Origin: Euphorbia lathyris
Lineage: Eukaryota; Streptophyta; Magnoliopsida; Malpighiales; Euphorbiaceae
DNA: 64,000 bases
Direction: 5' to 3'
Assembly: GCF_963576675.1 (NCBI RefSeq)
Contig: NC_088910.1
Coordinates: forward strand, 27,282,531-27,346,530
Shown here piece after piece: positions 1 through 10,556 of the stretch. Position 1 is the stretch's first letter; each line of letters starts with the position of its first letter. The notes under the pieces were generated by a model. The model saw only the letters and a list, made by a program, of their open reading frames with translations. It did not search any database and was not told the origin of the DNA. The translations under genes were made by a program, and so were the position numbers.

Positions 1-460
1 ATAACATGATCAAAACGGTTTTCAAAGCGAGAAAGAAAAGGTTTCAAATGAATTTTAAACTTAAAGAAATATGCGATTAGTCCGTTATCGCCTAACACGC
101 TAAGTAGGAGGCCGATGGTTCATAACCGGGCGATGTCGGGGTGCCTAGTAGCCTTTCTCCGGAAAGGAGCTAGCCTTCTCGGCTCGTACCTAAGTTTCCC
201 GAACCCTCACCGGTCTCCCGCAAGGGATCGGTGTTCATTTTCCCATTCGTGGGTGGCGACTCTTCCATACTTCGAGCTCCGGCCCTGCCGAGCAGTTTGA
301 TTCCGCGATTGGTTGCTTTCGGCGCCAATCACAGCATCTGTCATCAACGGTGTCCACCCTCCGGTCCGCCCGAGCGAGGCCGCGGCACCTACAAGCATAT
401 CTAAGTCATCATCTCCTAGAATCCCCAAAGTCTTGGTATCTGCAAAACCAATTGATGATG
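1..460. other. GC-richer repeat relic, possibly LTR/leader of a Gypsy element
   Basis: This stretch is clearly richer in G+C than its surroundings and has no convincing gene. A short piece reading GTGGGTGGCGACTC (about 249-262) followed by further GC-rich sequence resembles the junction of LTR and leader seen in Tat/Ogre-like Gypsy elements. No paired LTR or target duplication is visible inside the window, so the identity is inference. The short ORFs on both strands have no recognisable domain. Confidence 0.3.
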
Positions 461-550
461 CTCATTAATTACACACCGTATACAGATAGACCTAATTAAT
501 CTCAATTTACCCTTTCTCCATTCTGAGACCCTTCACTTACCCACCCACAT

Positions 551-558
551 TATAAATA
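551..558 (+). promoter_or_regulatory. TATA box ahead of the E2-like pseudogene
   Basis: TATAAATA lies 64 bases before the ATG of the E2-like reading frame at 622. That is a normal plant core-promoter distance with a short leader, so this copy may keep its own promoter. No experimental start site is known from the sequence. Confidence 0.4.
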
Positions 559-621
559 GGAAGCGTTTACCAATTCTCAATAGTCACCCAGGGCAACGTA
601 ACACTATACTTAAAGATTGTT

Positions 622-1282
622 ATGTCGAGCAGGAATAGAAGGAACTTCTATCGTAATGTTGGGTTTCAGATTGAACAACTCCGATATGAGGCACCTAGGT
701 GGCTTGTCAATATACATGGTCCTGACCGGCAGCAATGGACTGTCGTGATGAATGGCCCTCCAAACACCCCTTATGAAGGAGGTGTATTCATAGTCCAAAT
801 GGACTTCCCTATCGATTTCCCCTCCACACCTCCAGTTCTAAGAACATGCATAAACTTGTTAACACCCATAAATCAGTTCATATCTTTGTAAATACACTCA
901 TGATATTACTATTGTTCGCAGGTAATATTCAGGACCAAAATTTCCCATCCTAATATCGGTCCCTTGGGGCATGTTTCTATACCCCAGCTACTTGATCGCC
1001 CTGCCCATAGTATTGCCACGGTAAGATGTAAATCTATGTATTTTTTACCCGTAAATTTATCTATTCATGTTTGGGGTCTAGTTTATCTACTCATGTTTGG
1101 GGTCTAATTTAATTTATCTATGCATTTTATAGCTGCTGTGGAATATTTATGGACTGCTGGTAGAGCCTCATTGAGGGACCATTTCTTGGCCGAGAGCGAA
1201 TTGCTGAACGATACATCAGCAAAAGGGAGGTTATGTAGCAACTGCTAGGAGATGGACTGAAGTGCATGCAATGGATATATGA
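622..1282 (+). pseudogene. Ubiquitin-conjugating enzyme (E2)-like pseudogene, catalytic Cys replaced
   Basis: Family role: E2 enzymes carry ubiquitin on a catalytic Cys and pass it on with E3 ligases. Three exons can be read: 622-834, 922-1020 (donor GTAAGA) and 1133 onward. Exon 1 gives the UBC N-terminal helix and the NGPPNTPYEGGVF strand segment; exon 2 gives RTKISHPNI, the conserved HPN tripeptide. In the following active-site segment the position of the essential Cys is Ser (GHVSI where families have xSICL). The frame stops at 1172-1174, giving about 117 residues against roughly 148 normally. Homology continues in other frames: IAERYISKREV, then YVATARRWTEVHAM ending at 1282, so at least two frameshifts have removed the C-terminal helices. 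Plant UBC8/10-type is the nearest family by eye. It could still make a short UEV-like protein, but decay is the simpler reading. Confidence 0.8.
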
Positions 1283-1283
1283 T

Positions 1284-1860
1284 GTGCAAATAGCAAGCAA
1301 GGGGGGCATTATGATGTGACGTGCGAATAGCGTACAAGGGGGATGTGCGAATAGCAAGGAAATTTGGATGCTGGGCAACCATTGAGTTAGATGGTGTCGA
1401 CTACTAGATGGGCATAGAGCCAATCTTGAAGAACAGAATGATTACTGATTACAAATGTACTTGGTAATCAATCTGATCTTCAATGTTGGCTCTATGCCCC
1501 TCCAGTATTCGACGCCATTTAACTCTGATGGTTCCCCATTATCTCGATATCCTTGTTTACCATTTGCACATTCTTGAAGCAAGGAGATTTTGATGCTAAA
1601 GAAACACTGGAGCTAGATGGTGTGGACTACTGGATGGGCATAGAGCCAATCTTGAAGAACATAATGATTACTGATTACAAATGTACTTGGTAATCAATCT
1701 GATCTTCAATGTTGGCTCCATGCCCCTCCAGTACTCCACTCCATCCATCCATCTCCAGTGTTTCTTTAGCATCAAAATCTCCTTTCTAATCGCGCATCAC
1801 GCCCCCCCCCCCTTGTACGCTATTCGCACGTCACATCATAATGCCCCCCTTGCACGTTAT
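1284..1860. repeat. Nested inverted repeats, three hairpins
   Basis: Outer arms at about 1284-1338 and 1806-1856 are nearly perfect inverted copies (shared core GTACGCTATTCGCACGTCAC). Inside are two further hairpins: 1379-1445 with 1464-1530, and 1580-1680 with 1688-1785. The loops of the inner hairpins are direct copies of each other (segments from 1441 and from 1667, about 226 bp apart). It begins directly behind the E2 pseudogene. No coding potential or transposase is seen. It may be a foldback element or a small-RNA-producing locus. Confidence 0.75.
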
Positions 1861-3853
1861 CCTTTTTTGATAGGCAATACAAAGTAGAAAACTTATTCAA
1901 GTAGACATATATATGTATATTCAAGTGGATGATAACATGCTATAACAAAGTAGTCAACTTATTCGTTTATGTCTATTAAATTGAATCAGTTCTACTTCCT
2001 AACACATAACATGCTAAATTGATATGAAACATATGTCTATTCTTGAATCAGTTACTTCATAAACAGAACATAAAACAAGCCAACATATGTCTCATCAGCA
2101 TAACTCATGTTAAAATAGAAAAGAATCAGGCAAGTTCATCATTTTCAGCTTTAAGAGTATGCATGATCAGCTACCTTCCTAAACATAATATCAAGTTCAT
2201 AACTTATGCTGATAGCATCGAAAACCCATCAACATCCTGAATGGTTTCAATCAGATAACAAGCCAAGTGGAAGGTATATTGTAAACTTATCTCATCACCA
2301 TTCTGAATGGTTTCATAACATTTTCAGCTTTAAGAGTATGCCTAACATGTTATAACAAATAGACAACTTATTCGTGCATATCTAAAACTTGTTCTCATAG
2401 CATCATAAAGCCACCACTACGTACCTACCACTTGGATTGTACAGTTCATGATGAAGTTACCATGGTGATGAAGTGTATGATACTGTCACCACAAGTTTAG
2501 TCATAAACTTGTGTTGTTAGAATCATACAACTTCATCACCATGTTAAACACTTTTCCATAAGCATAACAAGCCAAGTGACATGATACATAGTAATGGAGA
2601 TTTAGGAGTATGCCTAACATGCTATAACAAGTAGACAACTTATTCAAGTGAACATGCTATAACAAGCATACAACTTATTCCTTACTTATCATCATAGGTC
2701 ATGTTCAAATAAAAAAGAGAATGGTGATATCAATTAGCCTAAATTTACCTTTTAATACATGCTTCATACATGCTCAATGACCTTTTTACAATGTTCCTCT
2801 AATATTTGATGCATGATTAATAAGCTACATACTCATACAAAACCTCAAACATAAACATCAACAGAACATCATACATAAACATGTTTCATACATATACACA
2901 TACTCAATCACTTCTAGCAGTATAACTCATAGGTGTAAGAGTAGTGCCAATCACAATGAACATTCAAATCTTTAGAGTATGCCTAATCAGCCACATGCTC
3001 AATGACCCTTTTACAATGTTCCTCCAATACTTGATGCATGATTAATAAGCTACATGCCCAAATGAACAATCGTACACATACTCATACAGAACCTCAAACA
3101 TAAACATCAACAGAACATCATACATAAACATGTCTCATACACATACACATACTCAATCACTTCTAGCAGTATAACTCATAGGTGTAAGAGTAGTGCCAAT
3201 CTCAAAGAACATTCAAAGCTTTAGAGTATGCCTAATCAGGCACATGCTTAATGATCATTCATACATGAACTCTATGAGTCCTAGGTTCCAAAACAGTACA
3301 TCAAACAATATATATACTAACTCAGGCTAGTTTCCTAAATCAATGAGTTCTAGGTTCCAAAACAGTACATCAAACATACACAAGCACTTCTAAAGGCATG
3401 ACCAATCAGTTCAAACTAACTTAACATTAATATATATTCAGTAAGTTAAAGAAATCTCCCCATATGCTAAAGGCATGAACCGATTGACAATCTCTTCAGT
3501 CAGCCTTCGCATGTAGCATTCTTACTATCCCTGCAAATATTATGTTCAAATAAAAAGAAATCAGAACATCTTCAGCAACCGGCAATGTATTACCCTAGGT
3601 TAAAAAAGATAATGACCCAAGAATTTCATCGGTGAATCTAACAATGAATACAATAAAATCAGTATCTAAGCGAGAGATCTAACCCTTTAAATAATAGCTT
3701 TGAAAATCAATAGATCCTTATTCTAGCTGCTGAAATCGACATACACAAAAGTAAATCGGTGAGGAAAAGAGAGAGTAAGGACCAATGCCAATCAATAGAT
3801 ACTTACCAATACCGTGTTTATAGCTCACCCAGTGATTGCATGTCCAAATCAGC
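1861..3853. other. Non-coding AT-rich stretch with internal duplications
   Basis: No gene is recognisable. Words such as ATGCTATAACAAGTAGACAACTT and AACATAAACATCAACAGAAC recur many times, indicating old local duplication. The clearest duplication is listed separately. Another short one is the GGTTCCAAAACAGTACATCA block near 3291 and again near 3354. The stretch lies on the inner side of the CACTA terminus that ends at 4268 and may be the interior of that element. Confidence 0.5.
2768..3255. repeat. Tandem duplication of a ~227-bp unit
   Basis: The segment starting at 2768 (ATGCTCAATGACC...) is repeated from 2995 with few differences, and both copies run through GGTGTAAGAGTAGTGCCAAT to GCCTAATCAG. 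The unit has no coding capacity. The two copies differ by small indels, for example a CCCAAATGAACAATCGTACA insertion in the second. Confidence 0.8.
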
Positions 3854-3931
3854 CATGGCGATAGAGAGGGATGAGAGGGATGAAGCTCTTGCGTAACCTA
3901 AAATGGGGTTTGGGATTAGATAGAGGGTTTA
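3848..3931 (-). promoter_or_regulatory. TATA box and short first exon pointing away from the CACTA terminus
   Basis: On the minus strand a TATATAAA box (3924-3931) precedes an ATG at 3856 by about 70 bases. The codons read MADLDMQSLG and then meet GTGAGC, a good splice donor. No downstream exon could be recognised, and the nearby sequence to 3500 is not clearly coding. The position, about 410 bp inside a CACTA end and reading inward, would suit the first exon of an element-borne gene. This is inference. Confidence 0.3.
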
Positions 3932-3989
3932 TATATCAGCTGAAAATTTCAGTCAAACAAGAGTGCCTAAATTTTGGGGATTGACCGCG

Positions 3990-4268
3990 TAAGTGAAATT
4001 TCATTTGCCGCTTTTTTGTTTTCGGCAAACAATGACATTCATTTATTATAAGTGTCATCTGTTGAGCAAGTGAAATTTAACAAAAACGCGCGTTTTCTTT
4101 GGATGACAGGATTATGTAATCGTAATGTCATTTGAGAATCGAGCGCATTTTTTATTTCGCTTTCAAATGACATACAGTTAAAATACTATCACAAAAAATA
4201 TTCAGACGACACGAAAACAAATGTTTGTCATGTATCTTGTGTCATGTGAAAGGGAAAATGGCATAGTG
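3990..4268 (-). mobile_element. CACTA (En/Spm-like) terminus, element lies to the left
   Basis: Read on the minus strand from 4268 the sequence begins CACTATGCCATTTTCC and continues with several copies of a TGTCAT/ATGACA-type subterminal motif (for example near 4031, 4052, 4127, 4168 and 4230). The 60182 terminus in this window starts CACTACGTCATTTTTC and shares ATGACACAAGATA further in, so the two are one family. CACTA elements end in CACTA and carry subterminal motif arrays bound by transposase. The partner end and 3-bp target duplication were not found, so the left limit is unknown. Confidence 0.65.
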
Positions 4269-4554
4269 AATATCAACAATCAACATAGTTGACTCATTAT
4301 TATTAACCATAGCATCAGATTGAAAACCTCACTCTCCCAACCAATTATTTCATTCTCTAACAGTTTCTTGTATAATGCTACCATTTGATTACCAATTTGC
4401 TCTTGGTCTGTAATAAAAGATCCATCGTCAAATTTCAGCTTCACAATTCTATTCCTAGAATTTCTAATTTTGAACTGTGTATGAAAATAAGTTGTGTTAG
4501 AGCCCCCCCAATTTTGTAGCCAATGTATTATGAAAACAATATAATATTGTTTGG

Positions 4555-5001
4555 TTAGGCCATCTCCATCTGATAGACCAAGCCATCAATGTTAGGCCTC
4601 GCATCTATGTACAAGGTTAAGTTGTCATCATTTTCTGGTGTAATTAGAAGAACTTTTGCTAATGCTTCCACCACCTTCTCCTCCAGGCATCTTATAGTCC
4701 ATCGTGCTCCATAAGCCTGTAATGTAACAGAGATCAAGTGGTTGTCCATTTATTGCATAAAAAAAACTAAAAGGAAAATTTCTCCATGTTCTTATATACT
4801 CACATGACAATAACTCTCTTCCATAATATAATCTAATGCAGTATAAGTGACTTCCAATGCAACAGGATTCTCAACAAGTTGTTGTCGGAGTGCTATTTCC
4901 TTCAATTGCAGCCGAGCAACTTCCCTTAGTTGGTTATGTGAAAGTGGGTCAAATACCAAAATTTGGTTCAGACGACCCAAAAATTCCAGCCGAAAAAATC
5001 G
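4555..5001 (-). pseudogene. HSP101/ClpB C-terminal fragment
   Basis: Family role: HSP101 is a hexameric AAA+ disaggregase that works with HSP70. Only its end is here, in two exons: 5001-4804 and 4716-4555, joined over an 87-bp GT-AG intron (4803-4717). Exon one reads FRLEFLGRLNQ, then VFDPLSHNQLREVARLQLKE, matching the end of the second AAA+ module and the start of its C-terminal subdomain. Exon two reads AYGARWTIR (families: VYGARPIRR), then a stretch ending in YIDA and a stop at 4555. The Clp N domain, first AAA+ module, middle coiled coil and Walker motifs of the second module are absent. In the splice-joined frame no stop is seen. It lies in line with ALB3 and WDL7 pieces on the same strand, so it looks captured rather than an ageing in-place gene. 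Confidence 0.75.
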
Positions 5002-5286
5002 CTTACATGAGATGCACAAATCAGTGTTACAACAGTTCAATTAAAAGAAAATAGAAATTAATCAGAACTTATCATAATAATCATTGATGGTGTTAAAATT
5101 ACATTCATGGTAAATTTGTAGGCAAATTTGGATCTTAATAATGGCTTACCTATGTTCTCTTATTGATGTAGACAGAGATGTGTTTCCATCTCAAAACTCA
5201 TGATAATATCAAGACACCAACTCGAATTAACATATAAAATTACTTAGAATTCAGTAATTCAGTTCCTTGTGTTTTGTGACAATTAC

Positions 5287-5508
5287 CTTGACGAGCAGCA
5301 ATTGTAGTTGGACCAGCAAGAGAAGTTATTCAAAAGAAGCCTTCAGTAAGAAGTCCCTTTATTTCAGCACAAAGATTCATTTAGAAAAAAGATAAATAAG
5401 TAAAAGGTTATAAATGAATAAAACAGAATGCTACCTTGTCAGCTACATTCGAAAGGGCTCTATATAATCCAATCCATACTGGTATCGTAGCAAGAGTATG
5501 TAGGCAAC
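5287..5508 (-). pseudogene. ALBINO3 (Oxa1/YidC/Alb3 family) internal exons, with a nonsense codon
   Basis: Family role: ALB3 inserts light-harvesting proteins into thylakoid membranes. Two exons are visible: 5508-5435 and 5356-5287, each with matching AG and GT borders. The first encodes GCLHTLATIPVWIGLYRALS, the conserved segment spanning a transmembrane helix; the second encodes GLLTEGFF, a stop, then ITSLAGPTTIAARQ. The stop is TGA where the family has Trp (TGG), a single base change. The transit peptide, remaining membrane helices and C-terminal tail that binds cpSRP43 are missing. Phases of the two exons fit each other. It sits between the HSP101 and WDL7 pieces in the same orientation. 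Confidence 0.8.
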
Positions 5509-6089
5509 CTGGTTACACCAGTAAGAAAAAAATGATGAATTTTGAATCGCTATAAATTGCAGCAAGGGGAAAGAAAAATCTTGAATAAAAGCTTAAATCT
5601 TTAATCTGTTTCTCCAGTTTACCAGAAGATCCTTTTCTTTGATACCCAAAATATATGATAGAGGCCTGACAACATCTAACTTATCAAAAATTTGAACCAC
5701 TTCTTATAAACTATTAACTAAGACCAACAGCTTGCAGTTGATTCTCGAAAATCTATAAGATACCTATAATAAGTGTGTTTTTATGAATTTTAAAGAAGAG
5801 ATCACAAGAAATCTCATTGGGACTAAAAGATATATAACTCAACTCAACAATAACATGGATGTAAGTCCTAATAACTCGAAATCTAAGCCGAATTCATAAC
5901 AAATCGATGACAAATATGCAATAGAAGTACCTGCAAAAGGGTTTATAATCAATGGCGATGATGTTATTTCAGTTGAAATAGCTAAAAGATGATTAAGGTA
6001 AAAGGATACTAAGAGATGATTTGTGCTACTTGTATTTGCCAGAATTTCTTAGTTGATTACGGTAAAAGGATTCATTTAATCAGAATGTC

Positions 6090-6622
6090 TTAGTTGGTAG
6101 TTGCTCTCTTCTTGTAGCGAGCTTCAAAGAAAGCTTTCTTTTCAGCAACAGAACCAGGCTTAGAAATTTGCTTAACTTCTTCTAAGTAGCGATTGTGAGA
6201 GAAACTTGACCACTTTCCCCAATCTAAAGATTCTGACATAAATCTTCCAAAGGAGATTGATTCGGTAAGGGCCGGAAAAGTCGGGTCACCCTGTAAATAG
6301 AATAGGTTTTGCAGTCAGCCTTAGATCGCTAATAGAATCAACAAAACCAAAAAAACCCTGAAGATGTATGATTAATCAGTAAGCTATTGTTATACTATAC
6401 CTCAATCAAGTTTCGTATAATCAAATTTTAAGAGCTGCAATCAAACCATACCAAACCAAGCGTTGCAATGGAAACAAATGAATCACCAATGGAATCAAAG
6501 AATCAAGAACGAACAATAATTTCCCCAACCATTAAACCCAAACAGATGAATTGAAATTAAAAATGGAAACATACCTCTTTCGTTTCATCATAAGACCTCA
6601 TGACACAAGTAGAATCGCCCAT
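6090..6622 (-). pseudogene. WVD2-like 7 (TPX2-related) N-terminal fragment
   Basis: Family role: WAVE-DAMPENED2-like proteins bind and bundle microtubules through a TPX2 domain. Exon 1 (6622-6575) encodes MGDSTCVMRSYDETKE and ends at GTATGT; exon 2 (6290-6090) begins GDPTFPALTESISFGRFMSE and continues through SLDWGKWSSFSHNRYLEEV to KKAFFEARYKKRATTN and a stop. The 82-residue product covers only the conserved N-terminus; the TPX2 domain is absent. A pyrimidine-rich leader lies upstream on this strand (about 6650-6760), so the fragment may have come with its own promoter. The frame is open and could be translated, but I treat it as a truncated copy because the neighbours are also gene pieces. 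Confidence 0.7.
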
Positions 6623-6926
6623 TGCAGTCTTTCCAAACTAGATTAAGATTCTGTAACAAAAACAACTGTTGGCTCACAGCGCGAATTCAAGAAAGCAAGA
6701 ACGAGAGAGAGAGTGAGATATGCAGAGAGAGCAAACGTATGAGCTTTTTTCTACGAGGTTAGCGTTTTATTAGGGCTTTGCCGGCCGTTGGTTGGTTTAA
6801 GAGCTCGTTCGAATTGCAAGAAAGCGAGGGAAGAAATAGAGCTAAATAATGAATTTTTGTCACTTAATGAAGAAATATCTAATAACTACTATGAGGTCAA
6901 TTTAATACAGAGAAGAAAAAAAATTG

Positions 6927-7132
6927 CAATGCGTGCAGAGTTTGTGAAATCAAATCTCAAATTTAATAACCCATCAACCCATTTTAACACTAGTACTTAA
7001 CAATGCGAGCAGAGTTTGTGAAACCAAATCTCAAATTTAATTTCCATTAAATACATTATATATAGAAATAACAATTTTCGATTTTATTAAACAACATTTA
7101 ATATAATAAATTTTTATGAATGAATGAAATGC

Positions 7133-7174
<42 letters not shown>
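6927..7174. repeat. Short direct duplication and AT microsatellite
   Basis: A 40-bp unit (6927-6966) returns at 7001-7040 with three differences. An (AT)n tract fills about 7135-7174. Nothing here looks coding. The microsatellite lies just outside the left end of the Mutator-like element. Confidence 0.8.
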
Positions 7175-7178
<4 letters not shown>

Positions 7179-7250
7179 TAGCTAGTACACGCTAATGTGT
7201 AAAAGTTGAAAAAAAAACATGTCTCAACTATATTTTTGTGAAAAAGATTA

Positions 7251-7364
7251 GGGAAAATTACAAATATAGGCTAATTTGAAAGCCCATTTACGTATTAGGA
7301 CTAATTTACTTCATTCTTACCAATATATACACTTTGACTGCATTTGGACAAAAATACCACCATC
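7251..7364 (+). repeat. Left terminal inverted repeat of the MULE
   Basis: Matches the reverse complement of 14195-14303 over its length with scattered substitutions. It is followed by a pyrimidine-rich tract (about 7395-7440) that would suit a transcribed leader of the transposase gene. Confidence 0.8.
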
Positions 7365-7743
7365 TTTCTCATTCCCCCCTTTTCTGCAAACAAAATTGCG
7401 TTCTCTCTTCTCTTCTCTTCTTTTCTTTCTTCTCATTTTCTACAACAATTTAGATAACAATCAAGAGAACAAAACAATCCAAGAGCTACACATTTGTTCA
7501 TCCAACATTCAAATTCAAAAATCAAGTAAGTCTTTGCTTTATCCTTACCTACATTTCAATTTCAGTTTCATCCAATATCAATAATGTCGAACCCAGAAAT
7601 ATCAGTAATGTCGAACCAGAAAAGCCATTTGAAATGAAATTAGATTAGTTATCAGTAATGTCAAACCCATAAGCCATTGGAACTTGCATTGTCGTTGAAA
7701 ACGTTGTAATGCAGTACATCTCTGTAATTCCTAATCTTGTCTT

Positions 7744-7985
7744 GTTGCAATGATGCGACCTAACGCGACAATAGAGAGTTGTTTTCATTATGTCGCGTTA
7801 TAACGCGTTTAACGCGACAAACGTCAGGAGCCGAAATGTTAACGTGACAAATGTAACTATTTAACATATTGTCGCGTTGCCGCGTTATATGATAACGCAA
7901 AAAACTTCTATTGTATAACATATTGTCGCGTTATAGCATAACATGACAAACTTATACTGATTAACATATTACTGTGTTGTCGTGT
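7744..7985. repeat. TGTCGCGTTATA motif cluster, left side of the MULE
   Basis: Several copies of a near-palindromic word built on TGTCGCGTTATAACGCGACA occur here (for example near 7781-7816, 7871-7885 and 7923-7935), some decayed. The same word flanks the LTR-type insertion at 9705 and 12650 and forms a tandem array at 13590-13835. It ends just before the splice acceptor at about 8020 of the transposase exon, so it is intronic or leader sequence. Confidence 0.75.
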
Positions 7986-8049
7986 TGTGTTTGCTAATGT
8001 GTGTTGTTTTGTTAAATGCAGAAGTATATCGACTGGAACTGTTCCATGT

Positions 8050-9039
8050 ATGCTATTATGGCATGGACATTGGAAAACCGTTCGAGATATTATGACATAT
8101 GTGGGCGGTCAATCAAAGTTGTTTCGTTTTGCAACTAACATCGATTTGCAAAAGTTAAAAGAGAAACTTTACACTTCAGTGGATGTTGATGCAACCTTAT
8201 TTGATCTACACTTGTCCATGCAGTCGGCATATGGTCCACGCAAAGTTCTTGGAATAGTAGCACCAATTGAAGATGACGAGGATGTTATGGTTTTTATAGA
8301 CCATTGTCGTATGAATCAGACTGATTTGATTCCTCTATATGTTACTTTTATACCACGAAGAACTGATGAAGAAAAAGACATACAATATAAGGAGATGAGA
8401 AAGCCACAAGTAGAAGAGACATTGCCAAAAGTTGTGCTTGTACAATCAAGTTATGTTTCTACACACGAGTTTGACACCCATGGATTAGATGATATAACAG
8501 AAAATCAAGTTTGGAATGGTTATGATGTTGATGATGGTTACGATCACAATGATGGTTATGATATGTATCCTGATGGCGATTGTGCCGATGATTATGATGC
8601 TGAAGAAGTTCAAAATGAAGTACCTATACGGCAGAGTGAAGCTAGTGGTGTCAAAATAGAGCCACGAGTTGATCATGTCCCGAAATATAATGAGGAAGAT
8701 TCAAATAGGCAAAGAAGAATGACTGATCCACTACGGTGGATTCCAGAGGTCCCTAAGGCACCTGTGTTGGCTATCAAAAAACCTGCAGATGGAGGTGCCT
8801 TCACTTTAAAGATGCATGCTATTTTTGCAAATAAAAGAGAACTGCAAGATACACTCGTAAAACATGCAATCTTGAATATGTATCAATGAAAGGTGTACAA
8901 ATCTAACAAGTCTATGTTTGAAATTAGATGTATATATGTTGAAAAATGTAAATGATGGGCTAGAGATATTGTGATACCGGGTTTTGACATGTTCAGGCTT
9001 CGAAGGATGGATGGTGTCAATCAACACACTTCTCCAAGA
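8050..9039 (+). pseudogene. MuDR-type transposase, N-terminal part only
   Basis: Family role: MURA-like transposases bind the terminal repeats and cut DNA with a DDE domain. A splice acceptor (TTAAATGCAG) lies at about 8021, and ATG at 8050 starts MLLWHGHWKTV. Residues to about 105 form the PB1-like N-terminal region of plant MULE proteins (FIDHCRMNQTDLIPLYVTFI). A middle acidic Asp/Tyr/Gly-rich stretch follows, then MHAIFANKRELQDTLVKHAI, the start of the zinc-finger-like MuDR DNA-binding domain. TGA at 8887 replaces Trp of the usual YQWKVYKS; the frame continues as KVYKSNKSMFEIRC, meets another stop, and ends around the HTC-type motif (GVNQHTS). The catalytic domain and SWIM zinc finger are absent; the sequence goes straight into the opposite-strand gene. 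Confidence 0.75.
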
Positions 9040-10556
9040 GATCAGATATTATTTCAATTCGTCCCCCAAAAAATATTCAATTCGTCCCTCATTCTTTCAA
9101 ATTGTATAGTGCACCACTCTTGGTTGGAAGTGAACAAAGTATTCACCTGTTCCATTATTTCCTCCTTAATCCCTCCGCTCTCAACCATTCTTGGCCGCAT
9201 TATGAAATTGTTCTCTTCATCCTCTTCCTCATCCTCCCCATCAACTTCTTCATCTTTATCATCATCTTTAGTCTCTTCCTCTTCCTTTTCTCCATTCTCT
9301 TGCTCTCCATCATCATTATCTTCTTCTTCCTCTTCACCATCCTCATTATATGATTCCTTTATCAGATAATTCATCAAACATTGATACCAATCGCACTTCT
9401 TCTCAGCCTCTTTGGGTTCAATTCTTGTCATTTATGGATGATTAGCTCCCTACAAATAATTTCCAAATGTAGTAATGAAAAAAAAGATTCTCAAATAATA
9501 CAACTCATATAACATGTACAGTTACCTTAAACATTGACTAGATTTCAGACAATGGTGCCAGCTTTAACTGTTTCCATTCAAGCACTCTTGGAATGATAGG
9601 CGTGTCACTTTTGATTCTTCCATAAAAGACATTAGTTGCCTCCCATGTCTCCAAAATCCAAACCTATCAACCAATCACAATTAGATATGGAAAATTTAAA
9701 GATATGTCGCGTTATGCTTGTTGGGGTTTAGTGTCCTATAGACAATTGTTCTAGGATACAAACTTAATGTAAATGAATTGTTCTTTATATCATTTGTTTT
9801 AATGAGATATATGTTTTATAACTATATAAAGGCAACCCCTTTTAAGCACTAAATAAAGTCTAATAAAAGGAAATCTGTAAGTTTATTTAAAGTGATTATA
9901 AAGTGTTCATACAAGCATGAAGTGAGACAAAACTTTATAATAAACTGATAAACTTAAAACCACCCCAAGTCAAGTGATATGTTTAGGATTGATATATCAC
10001 TGTTGAGACTTGCATGTAACAATGTCTTCTGTCCGACAGAAAGCTGATCTCACAAGCTTCATATATACAGATATCTAGACAGTTACATGGATCCGATGAA
10101 AAGTAGTTCATCAGGATTGGGGATCCGATTTGAGATAACAGGATGGGTAGATTCATCCTTGTCACATGTTCATCTCATTGGTATTAATAGGTATAACTAA
10201 TCCTCAGACTCAAATGAATATTAATAGGTATTCTGGATTACGGAATGTGACGCTTTGACTCTGGTGTAACACGATCCTTAACAGAGATGACTCTGGGGTG
10301 TGAACAGTAGATGTTGGGTATCACAGGAAGTGATTGCGGGATCGTTATATATTGGATTGAGCATTTATCACTCCCGATAAATGGGAGATACATCTAAGGA
10401 TCGCTTGTGAAAGACTCGACTCTAAATCCTTGCAAGGTGATAGCTTAAGACTTGAAATACAGATTTCACTTAACCTATCTATTTGAGTTGACTCGGCCTG
10501 TACAAGTAAAACGAACGTCTCGCTATATGTGACTTGACATTATCCATAGTCATAAG

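Noticed and set aside
5596..5760. Possible further captured exon (minus-strand reading around SYILGIKEKDLLVNWRNRL)
   Set aside because: Short open stretch with no family I can name and no clear splice borders.
9054..9369. Serine-rich frame on the plus strand at 8971-9369
   Set aside because: It mirrors the Glu/Asp-rich minus-strand exon of the DUF1985 gene; long Ser runs are the expected shadow of Glu/Asp codon repeats.
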